Assembly: GCF_037126285.1 (NCBI RefSeq)
Contig: NZ_CP147012.1
Location: 2,998,001 to 3,062,000, forward strand
Length of the DNA: 64,000 bases
Direction: 5' to 3'
From: Bernardetia sp. MNP-M8
GTDB taxonomy: Bacteria > Bacteroidota > Bacteroidia > Cytophagales > Bernardetiaceae
In this document: in pieces, positions 54,494-63,252 of the stretch
How positions within the stretch are numbered: the stretch's first letter is position 1
Layout: the number at the start of each line of letters is the position of its first letter
The notes under the pieces: model-generated
The model's input: the letters and a program-made list of their open reading frames with translations, nothing else
What the model was told of the DNA's origin: nothing
Database searches by the model: none
Made by a program: the position numbers and the translations under genes

Positions 54494-54844
54494 CTATTTC
54501 TTGTACTTATCAATTAGATTTTCTTTGGTTATAAAATATTTTCCTTTAAACCAATCCCCTTGCATCTGATATGCTTTTCCATTTGTGTATAATGTATCAA
54601 TTGTATTATCTGTTTTGTAAATCAAAAATTGATGTGTTTTCATAAATTTCACAACTTTTGCTTTTTTTGCTTTCTTTACTTCTACCATAAACTTCTCTTT
54701 GAAATCATCTTGCATTTCAATTTTAGTAGATGATTGATAAACTTCTATCTTTTCAATTTTATCTAATCTAGAAATAATTTGTTTATTTTTAGAAGAGCAA
54801 GAAAACAGAAAAAAGGACAGAAGTACGACAATAATGGATTTCAT
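54494..54844 (-). CDS. Small lipoprotein of unknown function
   Basis: 116 residues from the ATG at 54844, chosen because it opens directly on a lipoprotein signal (SIIVVLLSFFLFSC, Cys at 16); a start 63 bases upstream adds an unlikely leader. The mature part is small, basic and strand-rich (LDKIEKIEVYQSSTKIEMQD, KVVKFMKTHQFLIYKTDNTI, AYQMQGDWFKGKYFITKEN). No family recognised. Single gene between helicase and tpiA. Confidence 0.7.
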   Translation of the reverse strand: MKSIIVVLLSFFLFSCSSKNKQIISRLDKIEKIEVYQSSTKIEMQDDFKEKFMVEVKKAKKAKVVKFMKTHQFLIYKTDNTIDTLYTNGKAYQMQGDWFKGKYFITKENLIDKYKK

Positions 54845-54993
54845 AGTTTTTTTAGAAAATGAATATGTTTTTGATTGGATATTTTGTGGATGTGCATTTT
54901 TTACCAATTAAATCAAGTAGAAATAGTTAGGATAGGCTATTATTGATACTATAAACAACCAGTTTATGCTGTGTTTTAGTGTAGTTTATTTTT

Positions 54994-55028
54994 CTATAAA
55001 GTAGGATTTATAAAACCCTACTTTATAA
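54994..55028. repeat. Perfect hairpin between lipoprotein gene and tpiA
   Basis: TATAAAGTAGG / CCTACTTTATA around about 12 bases. A-run on its 3' side in plus orientation; it is not followed by a T-run on the minus strand, so it may be only a weak terminator for tpiA. Confidence 0.5.
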
Positions 55029-55089
55029 AAAAAAGGTCTTTATTGGTGCTTTAACATGCCAGTAAACAATTATATCAATTACTTACTAC

Positions 55090-55860
55090 TTAAAAAGACT
55101 TAGCAATCTCTACAAAATCTCTTGATGCTAGTGCAGCACCTCCAATAAGTCCACCATCTACATCAGGACAAGCAAAAAGTTCTTTTGCATTACTTGGTTT
55201 GCAACTTCCACCATATAAAATTGGGGTTTTGTCAGCAATTTCTTTTCCGTATTTTGTCGAAATATGTTTTCTTATTTCTGCGTGAATTTCTTGTGCTTGT
55301 TCACTAGAAGCAGTCTTGCCTGTTCCGATTGCCCAAATAGGCTCATAAGCAACTACTACCTTTTCAAAATCAGAAGACGATAAATGGAAAAGACTTTCTG
55401 AAATTTGTTTTTTTATAAAATCAATATGATTTCCTTCTTCTCTAAGTTCTAGTGTTTCACCACAACAAAAAATTGGAAGCATTTTATTAGAAAAAATTAA
55501 ATCAATTTTTTGAGCAATTTCTTGATTTGTTTCTTTAAAATATTGTCTTCTTTCGCTATGTCCGATAATTACATATTCCACTTGATAGGAAGAAAGCATA
55601 GTAGCCGAAACTTCTCCTGTATAAGCTCCATTTTCTTGAGAAGCTACATTTTGCGCTCCCAAATGGATGTTTTTTGAGTTTTTGAAAAGAGACTTTATAG
55701 TAGAAATATGGATAAAAGGAGGACAAAGAATAAGTTTTACATCTTTTTGATTTGTTCCTAGCTCGTCATTACTCATCCCTACAATTTCAGAAGTAAGACT
55801 TTGTGCCTCTTCTTTAGTAAGATTCATTTTCCAGTTTCCTGCCACAATTTTTTGACGCAT
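55090..55860 (-). CDS. tpiA: Triosephosphate isomerase
   Basis: 256 residues, the normal length. Interconverts dihydroxyacetone phosphate and glyceraldehyde 3-phosphate in glycolysis. Catalytic residues are visible: Lys in AGNWKMN (K11), His in YVIIGHSERRQYF (about 100) and Glu in VVAYEPIWAIGTGKTAS (about 171); phosphate loop ILYGGSCKPSNA and GGLIGGAAL near the end. Start ATG 55860 gives the canonical RQKIVAGNWKMN opening. Cytoplasmic, monocistronic here. Confidence 0.98.
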   Translation of the reverse strand: MRQKIVAGNWKMNLTKEEAQSLTSEIVGMSNDELGTNQKDVKLILCPPFIHISTIKSLFKNSKNIHLGAQNVASQENGAYTGEVSATMLSSYQVEYVIIGHSERRQYFKETNQEIAQKIDLIFSNKMLPIFCCGETLELREEGNHIDFIKKQISESLFHLSSSDFEKVVVAYEPIWAIGTGKTASSEQAQEIHAEIRKHISTKYGKEIADKTPILYGGSCKPSNAKELFACPDVDGGLIGGAALASRDFVEIAKSF

Positions 55861-55993
55861 AATAATTTGAATTAAGTTTGGTGTATGTTTTGAATATAAA
55901 ATTATTTTCTGCTTTTTTGTTAAAAAAGGTCAATAAATACTAATTAAATAATCTGATTTTTTGTGTCAAACACATTACAGTTTAGAAATTATG

Positions 55994-56001
55994 TATTTTT
56001 G
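55994..56001 (+). promoter_or_regulatory. Bacteroidota -7 box TATTTTTG for yaaA
   Basis: Matches TAnnTTTG, 53 bases before the ATG at 56054. No good TTTG at -33. Confidence 0.4.
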
Positions 56002-56053
56002 CAAAAATAAGAAAACTAAATTTCCCTTCTTACTACTCACAAAATAAATACGT

Positions 56054-56902
56054 ATGATTGTTATACTTTCGCCTTCCAAAACACAAGAATTTGAAAATGA
56101 AAATCGGACTGATATGCAGACTCAGCCTGAGTTTATGTTAGATACCAAGGAACTTTTAGATGCGATTAAACAAAAGGAAATTGATGAATTACAGGAGGTA
56201 ATGCAAGTCAGTGAAAGACTAGCTTTTTTAAACTATAATCGTTTTCAAGATATACAATTTCCATTTGATCCAAAGTATGATAGGCAGGCAATTGTGGCAT
56301 TTCGTGGAGATGTCTATTCAGGCTTAGATTCGGATACACTTACAGATGAAGAGTTGCATTTTGCACAAGATAATTTGCGTATCCTTTCAGGTTTCTATGG
56401 GATTTTGCGTCCTTTTGATTTGATTCAACCTTACCGTTTGGAAATGAAAACGCCTTTGAAGACACCAAGAGGAAAAAACTTATATGAGTTTTGGGGAAAA
56501 TTTTTGACAGATTATTTCAATACTCGTTATCCAGATGAGGTTATGATTAATTTGGCTTCTCAAGAATACGCTAAAGCAATTATCAATAGACATTTTAAAC
56601 TAAAAACTATAACACCTATTTTTAAAGAAGAAAAGGATGGAGAGTTAAAAACAGTGGCTATCTATGCCAAGAAAGCAAGAGGAACAATGGCTCGTTATAT
56701 TATTCAAAACAAAATCAAACAACCTAGCAAATTAAAATTATATAATGAAGACGGGTATAAATTTGATGCAGAAATATCTACGGATAAAGAATGGGTTTTT
56801 ACTAGACCAAAACCAAAAAAAATAGTAGAAACAGAAACTAAAGTAGCAAAAAAAAGAGGTAGAAAACCAAAAAATACAGCTTCTGAAACAGAAGAAGAAT
56901 AA
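56054..56902 (+). CDS. yaaA: Peroxide stress protein YaaA with AT-hook-like C-terminal tail
   Basis: 282 residues. The first ~250 match YaaA (DUF328): MIVILSPSKTQEFE opening, ISERLAFLNYNRFQ-like motif (VSERLAFLNYNRFQ), AIVAFRGDVYSGLDSDTLTD, LRILSGFYGILRPFDLIQPY RLEM and INLASQEYAKAI. In E. coli YaaA is induced by OxyR and lowers free iron under peroxide stress; the structure has a DNA-binding helix-hairpin-helix. The extra ~30 residues here are basic and hold AKKRGRKPKN, a canonical AT-hook core (RGRKP), followed by an acidic end. That tail is unusual for the family and fits added minor-groove DNA binding. Confidence 0.93.
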   Translation: MIVILSPSKTQEFENENRTDMQTQPEFMLDTKELLDAIKQKEIDELQEVMQVSERLAFLNYNRFQDIQFPFDPKYDRQAIVAFRGDVYSGLDSDTLTDEELHFAQDNLRILSGFYGILRPFDLIQPYRLEMKTPLKTPRGKNLYEFWGKFLTDYFNTRYPDEVMINLASQEYAKAIINRHFKLKTITPIFKEEKDGELKTVAIYAKKARGTMARYIIQNKIKQPSKLKLYNEDGYKFDAEISTDKEWVFTRPKPKKIVETETKVAKKRGRKPKNTASETEEE

Positions 56903-57130
56903 GTACAAGTAGAGCAAATTATACAAACCAAGATTTGAGTAATAAAAAAGTGTTCAGAATTTAACCTATTAAATTTCTTTGTTTTAGATTTCTTTTTTGA
57001 AAACAAACATAAAATTGCTATTTTGGTATCTTAGATTACATCTTACTTTGTTTCATTATATTTAGTAATAAGAATATAATTATTTGTTTTTTATTTTGTA
57101 CTAATACAAGTCTTTTTAAATATCTCTGCT

Positions 57131-57676
57131 ATGATTCATCACGTAAATAACGAATTTGGTTCTGTTTGTCTAACCGTAGAATATGACGAAAAATCACAAT
57201 GGGTTTTTTATCAATGGAAAGGTTTTATTCGTATGCAAGACATCAAGCTAGGATATAATAAAATTATTGAACAAGTAGCAGAAAATAATGCCATTGCTGT
57301 GTTGGCAGATCATAGTCAGATTGTAGGACCTTGGAATGAAGCAAATGACTGGCTTACTAATGACTGGACTCCTCGTGCAATAGAAGCAGGAGTGTTTTAC
57401 TGGGCAATCAATACAGGAAATGACCTTTTTTCAAATATTTCTCTAGAAATGTTTTTGAATAAAAATAGCCAAGGGCAATATAAAGTACAAGTTTTTGAAC
57501 AATTATCAGATGCAAGTAAATGGTTGGCAAATAGAGTAATGTTAGACCCAACTCCTAAAAAGGTCTCTCAAATGCAGAATTCTGTAAAAAAAGAATTGCC
57601 TAATCTAGCAAAACAAATAGAAGCTAAAAAAGAAAAAGCAGTTATGGATACAAAAACCAGTGGAAAAAGATTATAA
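57131..57676 (+). CDS. Small cytoplasmic protein, STAS/SpoIIAA-like fold suspected
   Basis: 181 residues, no signal peptide. The first ~130 show alternating strands and helices (VCLTVEYDEKSQWVFYQWKG, GYNKIIEQVAENNAIAVLAD, GVFYWAINTGNDLFSNISLE, VQVFEQLSDASKWLANRV) like a SpoIIAA/STAS-type domain of the Bacteroidota; the family call is by pattern only. The last ~45 residues are a Lys-rich helix that looks disordered or coiled (KELPNLAKQIEAKKEKAVMD). Monocistronic with its own terminator. STAS-like proteins can be targets of SpoIIE phosphatases like the one at 22419, but no direct link is seen. Confidence 0.6.
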   Translation: MIHHVNNEFGSVCLTVEYDEKSQWVFYQWKGFIRMQDIKLGYNKIIEQVAENNAIAVLADHSQIVGPWNEANDWLTNDWTPRAIEAGVFYWAINTGNDLFSNISLEMFLNKNSQGQYKVQVFEQLSDASKWLANRVMLDPTPKKVSQMQNSVKKELPNLAKQIEAKKEKAVMDTKTSGKRL

Positions 57677-57689
57677 AATAAATACAATT

Positions 57690-57745
57690 AAAAAACCTTC
57701 TCAAAATCACTTATCAAAAAATGAAATTAGGAAGGTTTATTTTTT
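57690..57745 (+). terminator. Terminator after the STAS-like gene
   Basis: AACCTTC / GAAGGTT with A-run before and TATTTTTT after; loop of about 30 bases. Confidence 0.6.
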
Positions 57746-57811
57746 ATAAAATTTGAAGCAATCAAAATCTCTTTTGTATAGCTGTTTTTCATAGAATTTT
57801 AGAGAAATGGT

Positions 57812-58315
57812 TTAGGCATGTTGTAAAAATGGTTTCCAATTTTCATCTCCCATTCTAGAAAACTCACGTAAGAACATCACAAACGTAGGTCTGAAAGGCT
57901 TATAAGGCAATGTCATACCTACATCTTCAAGACTAAAATCGCTTTTCTTTGAATTACAATGCTGACAAGCACTTACTAGATTTGTCCAAGATGTTTTACC
58001 TCCTTGTGAGCGTGGAACAACGTGGTCTAAAGTAAGGTTTTTTGTGCTTTTGCAATACACACATTGATTTGCGTCTCGTTTGAAGATATTTTGGCGTGTA
58101 AGCATCACTCCTCTGTAAGGAATATTAACGTAAGAATTCAGACGAATAACAGAAGGAGCTGCAAAAGATTTGTTTACTGTTTGGATAAAACCATCAGGGA
58201 CAGAGTTTACCATTTCAGCTTTTTGTAGATAAACAAGCAAAAATGCTTTGGCTACACTACAAACAGAAATTGCACGATAATCTGCATTCAATATTAATAC
58301 TTTCCGACCAATCAT
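57812..58315 (-). CDS. HNH endonuclease
   Basis: 167 residues. HNH motif in order: CVYCKSTKNLTLDHVVPRSQ with the zinc Cys pair and the catalytic His after Asp, then GGKTSWTNLVSACQHCNSKK with the central Asn and second Cys pair. The N-terminal part (RKVLILNADYRAISVCSVAK, VKAFLLVYLQKAEMV-like) is the one usual for this widespread, stand-alone bacterial HNH family whose role is not known. Both cysteine pairs and HNH residues are intact. No methylase or toxin partner is adjacent. Confidence 0.92.
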   Translation of the reverse strand: MIGRKVLILNADYRAISVCSVAKAFLLVYLQKAEMVNSVPDGFIQTVNKSFAAPSVIRLNSYVNIPYRGVMLTRQNIFKRDANQCVYCKSTKNLTLDHVVPRSQGGKTSWTNLVSACQHCNSKKSDFSLEDVGMTLPYKPFRPTFVMFLREFSRMGDENWKPFLQHA

Positions 58316-58530
58316 GATTTTAGAGTTTTGGATTAATGGACAATAAATAAAAGAAAAATCTAATACTACAACTTAAATTGTGTTTATTAAATTTTGTATA
58401 TGCCAAAATTATGCAAATTAAGTTTGCTATAATATTAATTTCACGTAAAATTAATATTAATAATTCGTATTATGCATAATTTTTATTATATACTTACCCA
58501 AAACCAAAAACTCAATAATAAAGTTCAAAA
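58316..58530. other. AT-rich intergenic stretch
   Basis: Upstream region of the HNH gene; I see no gene or clear structure before the inverted repeat at 58531. Confidence 0.45.
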
Positions 58531-58624
58531 TTCAATTACAAATTACGCAATGAATATTCAGCGCAGCTAATTAAAAATTATTTAAGCAATTCAATTCGTA
58601 ATTTGTAATTGAAAATTCGTAATT
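58531..58624. repeat. Long inverted repeat, TTCGTAATT family F, copy 2
   Basis: Perfect 17-base arms TTCAATTACAAATTACG (58531-58547) and CGTAATTTGTAATTGAA (58597-58613) with a 49-base centre, then ATTCGTAATTA running into the stop of the DUF1573 gene. Units resemble 30111-30172. Confidence 0.65.
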
Positions 58625-59003
58625 ACTCAACTACTTCTCCATTAAAACGAAGTACAACAGGCTCATTATCTCCAGCCATTGTAACGGTTACCGTTTTGCT
58701 GAAAGCTCCAATTTTGGCAGCATTGAAAGTTGCCTTTATGTTGCTTGATTGTCCTGCTGGAATAGCTTCTTTCGAAAATTCTACGCCTGTACAACCACAA
58801 GAACCTTTTGCAGATTGAATGACAATTGGCGTTTTACCTGTATTGACAAACTCATAGGTTGCTGTTACAGGCTTGTTATGTTGAATTTTTCCAAACTCAA
58901 TACTGGTTTGTTTCCAATTGATAGAATTGTAAGGAGGAGAAAAAGCGAATAAAAAAGAAAGTGTAACTAATGTAAAAAGAAAACCAAAAAATTGCTTTTG
59001 CAT
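58623..59003 (-). CDS. Secreted DUF1573-domain protein
   Basis: 126 residues from ATG 59003, chosen because it opens a signal peptide (FFGFLFTLVTLSFLFAFS); an upstream ATG at 59087 adds 28 residues with several Cys and no leader character. One DUF1573 Ig-like domain follows: FGKIQHNKPVTATYEFVNTG, VIQSAKGSCGCTGVEFSKEA (the conserved CGC) and NIKATFNAAKIGAFSKTVTV. These are abundant, mostly uncharacterised envelope proteins of Bacteroidota related to ASPM/Hydin-like domains. A palindromic repeat adjoins its stop. Confidence 0.88.
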   Translation of the reverse strand: MQKQFFGFLFTLVTLSFLFAFSPPYNSINWKQTSIEFGKIQHNKPVTATYEFVNTGKTPIVIQSAKGSCGCTGVEFSKEAIPAGQSSNIKATFNAAKIGAFSKTVTVTMAGDNEPVVLRFNGEVVE

Positions 59004-59262
59004 AATTTTTAAAAATTTAAAGTGTAAATAACGATTTGATAAAATTAAGTCGTCGTTGCAACAAGAACTTATACAAATGTACGTCAAAACACCTTTGCTC
59101 GCTGTTAATGACTTTCAAAGGTTTGTTAATGGGATGTTAATGGAATAAATTTAGATTTTAGAAGTCAGAATTTAGAAGTAAATTCAAAATAAAAAGGAAC
59201 TAAAAATGTGTTTTATTTTCTCTTTTATCTCTTTATTTCTCTGTGCTTAAAATGTATTCTCT

Positions 59263-60579
59263 ATGAACAAACGAACAATTACCCTCCTTCTAGTTTTTGC
59301 TTTACTTTCTATTTTTGGAATTATCTCTATTCAAATATATTGGGTACGACGAGCATTTGATGCAAATAGAAAACAAAACGAACAAAAAATACAGGTTGCT
59401 TTACAAAATATAGCCGAAAAAATTGCTGATTATAGCAAAACTACTTTGCCTTCTCAAAGTCCTATCAATCAGCTTTCTAGTGATTACTATACAGTTAGTG
59501 TAAACTGTGAAATTGATGCAGCAATTTTAGAGTATTTTCTCAAAAGTGAGTTTTCAAAGCGAAATATTCAAACAGATTTTGAATATGGTATTTATGATTG
59601 TGATAGCGAAAAAATGGTATATGGAAGTTATATTTCATTAAATCAAAAAAATAATGCCTCTAAAAATATCAAAAAAGAACTTCCAAAATGGGAAGGACAG
59701 AATTATTATTTTGGGGTTCGTTTTCCTTCTGTTTCCTCTCAGCTTGTTTCAGAAATGGATATTTGGATATTTTTATCTATCATTTTGCTATTAGTAATTT
59801 TCTTTTTAGTCTATGGAATGTTTTTTATTATTACACAAAGACAGTTTTCACAAGCTCAAAAACAGTTTATCAATAATATTACTCATGAGTTGAAAACTCC
59901 CATTTCTATTTTGGGAATTGCTGCAAAGGTTTTGATAAATAATGAATTAGAAAATAACAAGTTAGAAAAAAAACAAAACCAAGAAAGAAAAAATCAATAT
60001 GCCATTATTGTAAAAGAACAAACAGAAAGATTGAATTCTCAAGTAGAAAAACTTGTTGAGCTTTTGATGTTAGAACGAAGTAGTTATGTTCCTCTATCTT
60101 TAGAAAAAATCAATCTTCAAAAAACTATTCAAGAAACAATACAGAGTTTTGAATTAGAAATTTTGGCAAAACAGGATTTTCAACATCCAACATTCAAAAT
60201 TCAATTTGAAGATATAGAAAATGAAATTTTTATAAAAGCCGATAAGGTTCATTTTCAGAACATGATACATAACCTTTTAGAAAATGCTTTTAAATACAAT
60301 CAAAAACAACCTTTTATAAATATTTCTATTTTAAAACTATCAAAAAACAAACTCATTCTTTCCATAAAAGATAACGGAGTAGGAATTGATAAAAAATTCC
60401 AAAAACGTGTTTTTGATAAGTTTTTTAGAATCCAAAGTAATGATATTCATACAACAAAAGGGTTTGGATTAGGACTCAGTTATATTGAGCAAGTAATAAA
60501 AGCGCATAATTGGAAGATAAATCTGGAAAGCAAAGTAAATGAAGGTTCAACTTTTTCTATTCATATCCTCTATTCTTAA
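59263..60579 (+). CDS. Sensor histidine kinase (HisKA/HATPase_c)
   Basis: 438 residues. Two membrane helices (TLLLVFALLSIFGIISIQIY, about 6-27; IWIFLSIILLLVIFFLVYGM, about 167-187) enclose a ~140-residue periplasmic sensor domain with two Cys (VSVNCEID; YGIYDCDSEK). Cytoplasmic HisKA with H208 in INNITHELKTPISILG, then HATPase_c: N box IHNLLENAFKYNQKQP, G1 SIKDNGVGIDKKFQ, F box RVFDKFFRI and G2 TKGFGLGLSYIEQV. All catalytic boxes are complete. No response regulator is next to it, so it is an orphan or was separated from its partner. Confidence 0.93.
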   Translation: MNKRTITLLLVFALLSIFGIISIQIYWVRRAFDANRKQNEQKIQVALQNIAEKIADYSKTTLPSQSPINQLSSDYYTVSVNCEIDAAILEYFLKSEFSKRNIQTDFEYGIYDCDSEKMVYGSYISLNQKNNASKNIKKELPKWEGQNYYFGVRFPSVSSQLVSEMDIWIFLSIILLLVIFFLVYGMFFIITQRQFSQAQKQFINNITHELKTPISILGIAAKVLINNELENNKLEKKQNQERKNQYAIIVKEQTERLNSQVEKLVELLMLERSSYVPLSLEKINLQKTIQETIQSFELEILAKQDFQHPTFKIQFEDIENEIFIKADKVHFQNMIHNLLENAFKYNQKQPFINISILKLSKNKLILSIKDNGVGIDKKFQKRVFDKFFRIQSNDIHTTKGFGLGLSYIEQVIKAHNWKINLESKVNEGSTFSIHILYS

Positions 60580-60600
60580 AATTTTGTTTTAAGAACACTA

Positions 60601-60654
60601 AAAAAAGCCTAAGTTAAAATTGAATATTTCAATCTTACTTAGGCTTTATCTTTC
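60601..60654. terminator. Bidirectional terminator between kinase gene and gltA
   Basis: AAAGCCTAAGT (60604-60614) pairs with ACTTAGGCTTT (60637-60647), with an inner ATTGA / TCAAT stem. A- and T-runs on both sides serve both convergent genes. Confidence 0.85.
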
Positions 60655-60681
60655 TTTATTTTATTCTAAAAAATTAGCTTC

Positions 60682-62013
60682 TTAAACGAAATCTTCTTGA
60701 ATAATGTCAGCGTGATCTACTTTTTTACGGTCAGACATAGGAACAAAAGCTCTTTCGTTTTCGCCAATATAAATCTGACGAGGACGACCAATAGGATGTT
60801 TCATTTCTAACATTTCTTTCCATTGAGCAATCCAACCTGGTAAACGTCCCATAGCAAACATCACCGTAAACATATCTGTCGGTAAGTTCATGGCACGATA
60901 AATAATTCCAGAATAAAAATCTACATTAGGATACAATTTTCTTTCAATAAAGAACTCATCTTCTAATGCAATTTTTTCTAATTGTTTAGCAATATCTAAC
61001 AATGGATCTTCAATACCCATTTTAGATAAAATATCATCACATGCTTTTTTCAAGATTTTAGCTCGTGGATCAAAGTTTTTATATACACGGTGTCCGAATC
61101 CCATCAAACGCATTTCACGATTTTTTACTTTGGTCATAAACTCTTCAATCGTTGCTCCACTGCTATGGATAGCTTCTAACATTTCGATAACTTCTTGATT
61201 TGCTCCACCATGAAGAGGACCACTCAAAGCATTTGTTGCAGAAGCAACAGAAGCGTAAATATTAGCTAATGAAGAACCTACAATACGAATTGTTGATGTA
61301 GAACAGTTTTGCTCATGGTCTGCATGAAGAATCAAAATCTTGTTCAATGCACTTACCATTACAGGGTCAATTTCATATTCTTGTGTAGGCAAAGCAAACA
61401 TCATTTTCAAGAAACGTGCTCCATAATTCAAGCTATTGTCTGGATAATTAACAGGGTGTCCCATTTCGTTTTTGTAAGACCAAGCTGCAATAGTTGGAAC
61501 TTTAGCAATCAAACGAACGATAGACATATATACTTCTTCTGGAGAACGATTAGATTTCATCGACTCAGGATAGAATGTACTCAAAACCGAGATAAGTGAA
61601 GACAACACAACCATCGGGTGCGAAGTAGTTGGGAAGCCATCAAATATTTTACGCATATCTTCATGGATAAGCGTATGATTAGTAACATCATTTTGAAATT
61701 TTGTAAGCGAAGCTTGGTCTGGAAGCTCTCCAAAGATAATAAGATAAGCTACTTCCAAAAAACTTGCTTTCTCTGCTAGTTCTTCTATATTATAACCACG
61801 ATAACGCAAAATTCCTTTTTCGCCATCTAAAAATGTAATTGCGCTCGTTGTTGAACCTGTATTTTTATAACCAGGGTCAAGTGTAACAAGTCCTGTTGTA
61901 GCTCTTAATGTTCCGATATCTATACCTACTTCTCCTTCTGTTCCTTCCACAAGAGGGAGTTCATATTCTTTTCCTTCGTAGTTAATTGTAATTGTCTTTC
62001 CGTTCTGTGACAT
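60682..62013 (-). CDS. gltA: Citrate synthase
   Basis: 443 residues, type II (hexameric, Gram-negative) citrate synthase by length and N-terminal domain (GEVGIDIGTLRATTGLVTLD PG). Condenses acetyl-CoA and oxaloacetate. Active-site residues are seen: His in LILHADHEQNCSTSTIR, His in ALSGPLHGGANQEVIEML, GFGHRVYKNFDPRA and the Asp region YPNVDFYSGII. The end RPRQIYIGENERAFVPMSDR is usual for the family. Monocistronic; start ATG at 62013 precedes an ordinary SQNGKTITINYEGKEYELP opening. Confidence 0.98.
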   Translation of the reverse strand: MSQNGKTITINYEGKEYELPLVEGTEGEVGIDIGTLRATTGLVTLDPGYKNTGSTTSAITFLDGEKGILRYRGYNIEELAEKASFLEVAYLIIFGELPDQASLTKFQNDVTNHTLIHEDMRKIFDGFPTTSHPMVVLSSLISVLSTFYPESMKSNRSPEEVYMSIVRLIAKVPTIAAWSYKNEMGHPVNYPDNSLNYGARFLKMMFALPTQEYEIDPVMVSALNKILILHADHEQNCSTSTIRIVGSSLANIYASVASATNALSGPLHGGANQEVIEMLEAIHSSGATIEEFMTKVKNREMRLMGFGHRVYKNFDPRAKILKKACDDILSKMGIEDPLLDIAKQLEKIALEDEFFIERKLYPNVDFYSGIIYRAMNLPTDMFTVMFAMGRLPGWIAQWKEMLEMKHPIGRPRQIYIGENERAFVPMSDRKKVDHADIIQEDFV

Positions 62014-62340
62014 ACGTAATATAGGGTTTGTTCTGAAAGTTGTGTTCTAAAATATTCTTACTTATTAGAAGGTGTATTATAATAAAATGCCTTTACTAAT
62101 ATAAGATGAAATAAGTTGTTTTTACAGTTCTGTGAATAAGTTCACAATTTAACCAAAAAAAAGGCACAAAAACAAGTTTGAATGGTTTTTGTAGCTAAAA
62201 AATAATAACTAATTAGACAATAAAAATAAATCATGGTAGGTGATAGAGCAGTAAAACAACTTTTTAATTAAAAATGTTTTCTTTTTTTATAAATAGATTA
62301 TACAATAAATGAAACAGATTTTTACTGAAAATAAATTGGG
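62014..62340. other. Divergent regulatory region of gltA and rplU-rpmA
   Basis: AT-rich, no gene seen. It should hold the gltA promoter on the minus strand; I cannot point to a clear box for that one. Confidence 0.45.
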
Positions 62341-62371
62341 TTTTAAGCCAAAAAACATCTTCTTATCTTTG
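62341..62371 (+). promoter_or_regulatory. Promoter of rplU-rpmA
   Basis: TTTT (62341-62344), a 19-base spacer and TATCTTTG (62364-62371) match the Bacteroidota sigma factor consensus TTTG-N19-TAnnTTTG well. Transcription would start near 62378, about 55 bases before the L21 ATG. Confidence 0.7.
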
Positions 62372-62432
62372 GAGTTCTGAATAAAAAGTGATAAGTTTGC
62401 ACTCTATTTGTAATTTAAACAAAGTTTATCTC

Positions 62433-62744
62433 ATGTACGCAATCGTAGAAATAGCCGGACAACAGTTCAAGGTTGAAAAAGATCGTTTTATCTATACACA
62501 CCGTCTTCAAGGAAATGAAGGTGACGAAGTAACTTTTGACAAAGTTCTTTTGGTAGAAGATAACGGCACTGTTAGTATTGGCGAGCCTCAATTATCTGGG
62601 GCTTCAGTGAGTGGAGAAGTTCTTGCTCAAGTAAAAGGCGACAAAGTAATCGTTTTTAAGAAAAAACGTCGTAAAGGCTATAAAACAAAAAACGGACACC
62701 GTCAGCAATTCACTAAAGTCTTGATTAAAGACATTCTAATTTAG
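62433..62744 (+). CDS. rplU: 50S ribosomal protein L21
   Basis: 103 residues from ATG 62433, the same length as E. coli L21; the in-frame GTG 45 bases upstream adds residues foreign to the family. Motifs: YAIVEIAGQQFKVEKDRF, DKVLLVEDNGTVSIGEP, KVIVFKKKRRKGYKTKNGHR QQFT. It binds 23S rRNA in the large subunit. First gene of the rplU-rpmA operon, 102 bases before rpmA. Confidence 0.98.
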   Translation: MYAIVEIAGQQFKVEKDRFIYTHRLQGNEGDEVTFDKVLLVEDNGTVSIGEPQLSGASVSGEVLAQVKGDKVIVFKKKRRKGYKTKNGHRQQFTKVLIKDILI

Positions 62745-62846
62745 TTTTAATTTATTTATTTACAATTTTTTTATTTTATCTAGTTCGTTTTTTAGAATAA
62801 GCGTATAAAAGAAAAAATAAAATCCAAACTTTAAAACAATACAGAT

Positions 62847-63119
62847 ATGGCTCACAAGAAAGGTGTCGGTAGTTCACGAAATGGACGAGATTCGGAAAGT
62901 AAACGTCTAGGTGTAAAAATTTGGGGAGGGCAAGTAGCCAAACCAGGTAGCATCATCGTACGTCAACGTGGAACAAAATTTCATGTAGGTGAAAATGTAG
63001 GAATTGGTAAAGACCATACTATTTTTTCTCTTATTGATGGCGAAGTAACGTTTCACAAAGGATACAAAAAACGTTCTTTCGTTTCAGTAGTTGCTAAATC
63101 AGAAACTGCCGAAGCATAA
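62847..63119 (+). CDS. rpmA: 50S ribosomal protein L27
   Basis: 90 residues. N-terminal [20 protein letters not shown] lacks the Firmicutes-type leader and reaches the peptidyl-transferase centre directly. [20 protein letters not shown] and [17 protein letters not shown] complete the family pattern. Cotranscribed with rplU; a family D hairpin and a terminator follow. Confidence 0.98.
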   Translation: MAHKKGVGSSRNGRDSESKRLGVKIWGGQVAKPGSIIVRQRGTKFHVGENVGIGKDHTIFSLIDGEVTFHKGYKKRSFVSVVAKSETAEA

Positions 63120-63135
63120 ATTTATTTTGTGTTAT

Positions 63136-63162
63136 CTTGTTGGTAAGAATACCAACAACAAG
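63136..63162. repeat. GTTGGTA-type hairpin after rpmA (family D)
   Basis: TTGTTGGTA-AGAA-TACCAACAA perfect 9-bp stem with tetraloop; matches the family D hairpins at 10537 and 17148. Confidence 0.65.
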
Positions 63163-63174
63163 AAGATTAACATA

Positions 63175-63212
63175 CAAAAAAACCTATACTAGAAATGGTA
63201 TAGGTTTTTTTA
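63175..63212. terminator. Bidirectional terminator between rpmA and the subtilase gene
   Basis: AAAAAAACCTATAC / GTATAGGTTTTTTT around about 8 bases, A- and T-runs on both sides; serves both convergent genes. Confidence 0.85.
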
Positions 63213-63252
63213 GCTGTTATAATTTGTAAAACTACTGAAAATCTTTTTCCAA

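Noticed and set aside
62388-62432. Longer N terminus of L21
   Set aside because: GTG start would add 15 residues unknown in the family and begin too close to the predicted transcription start.
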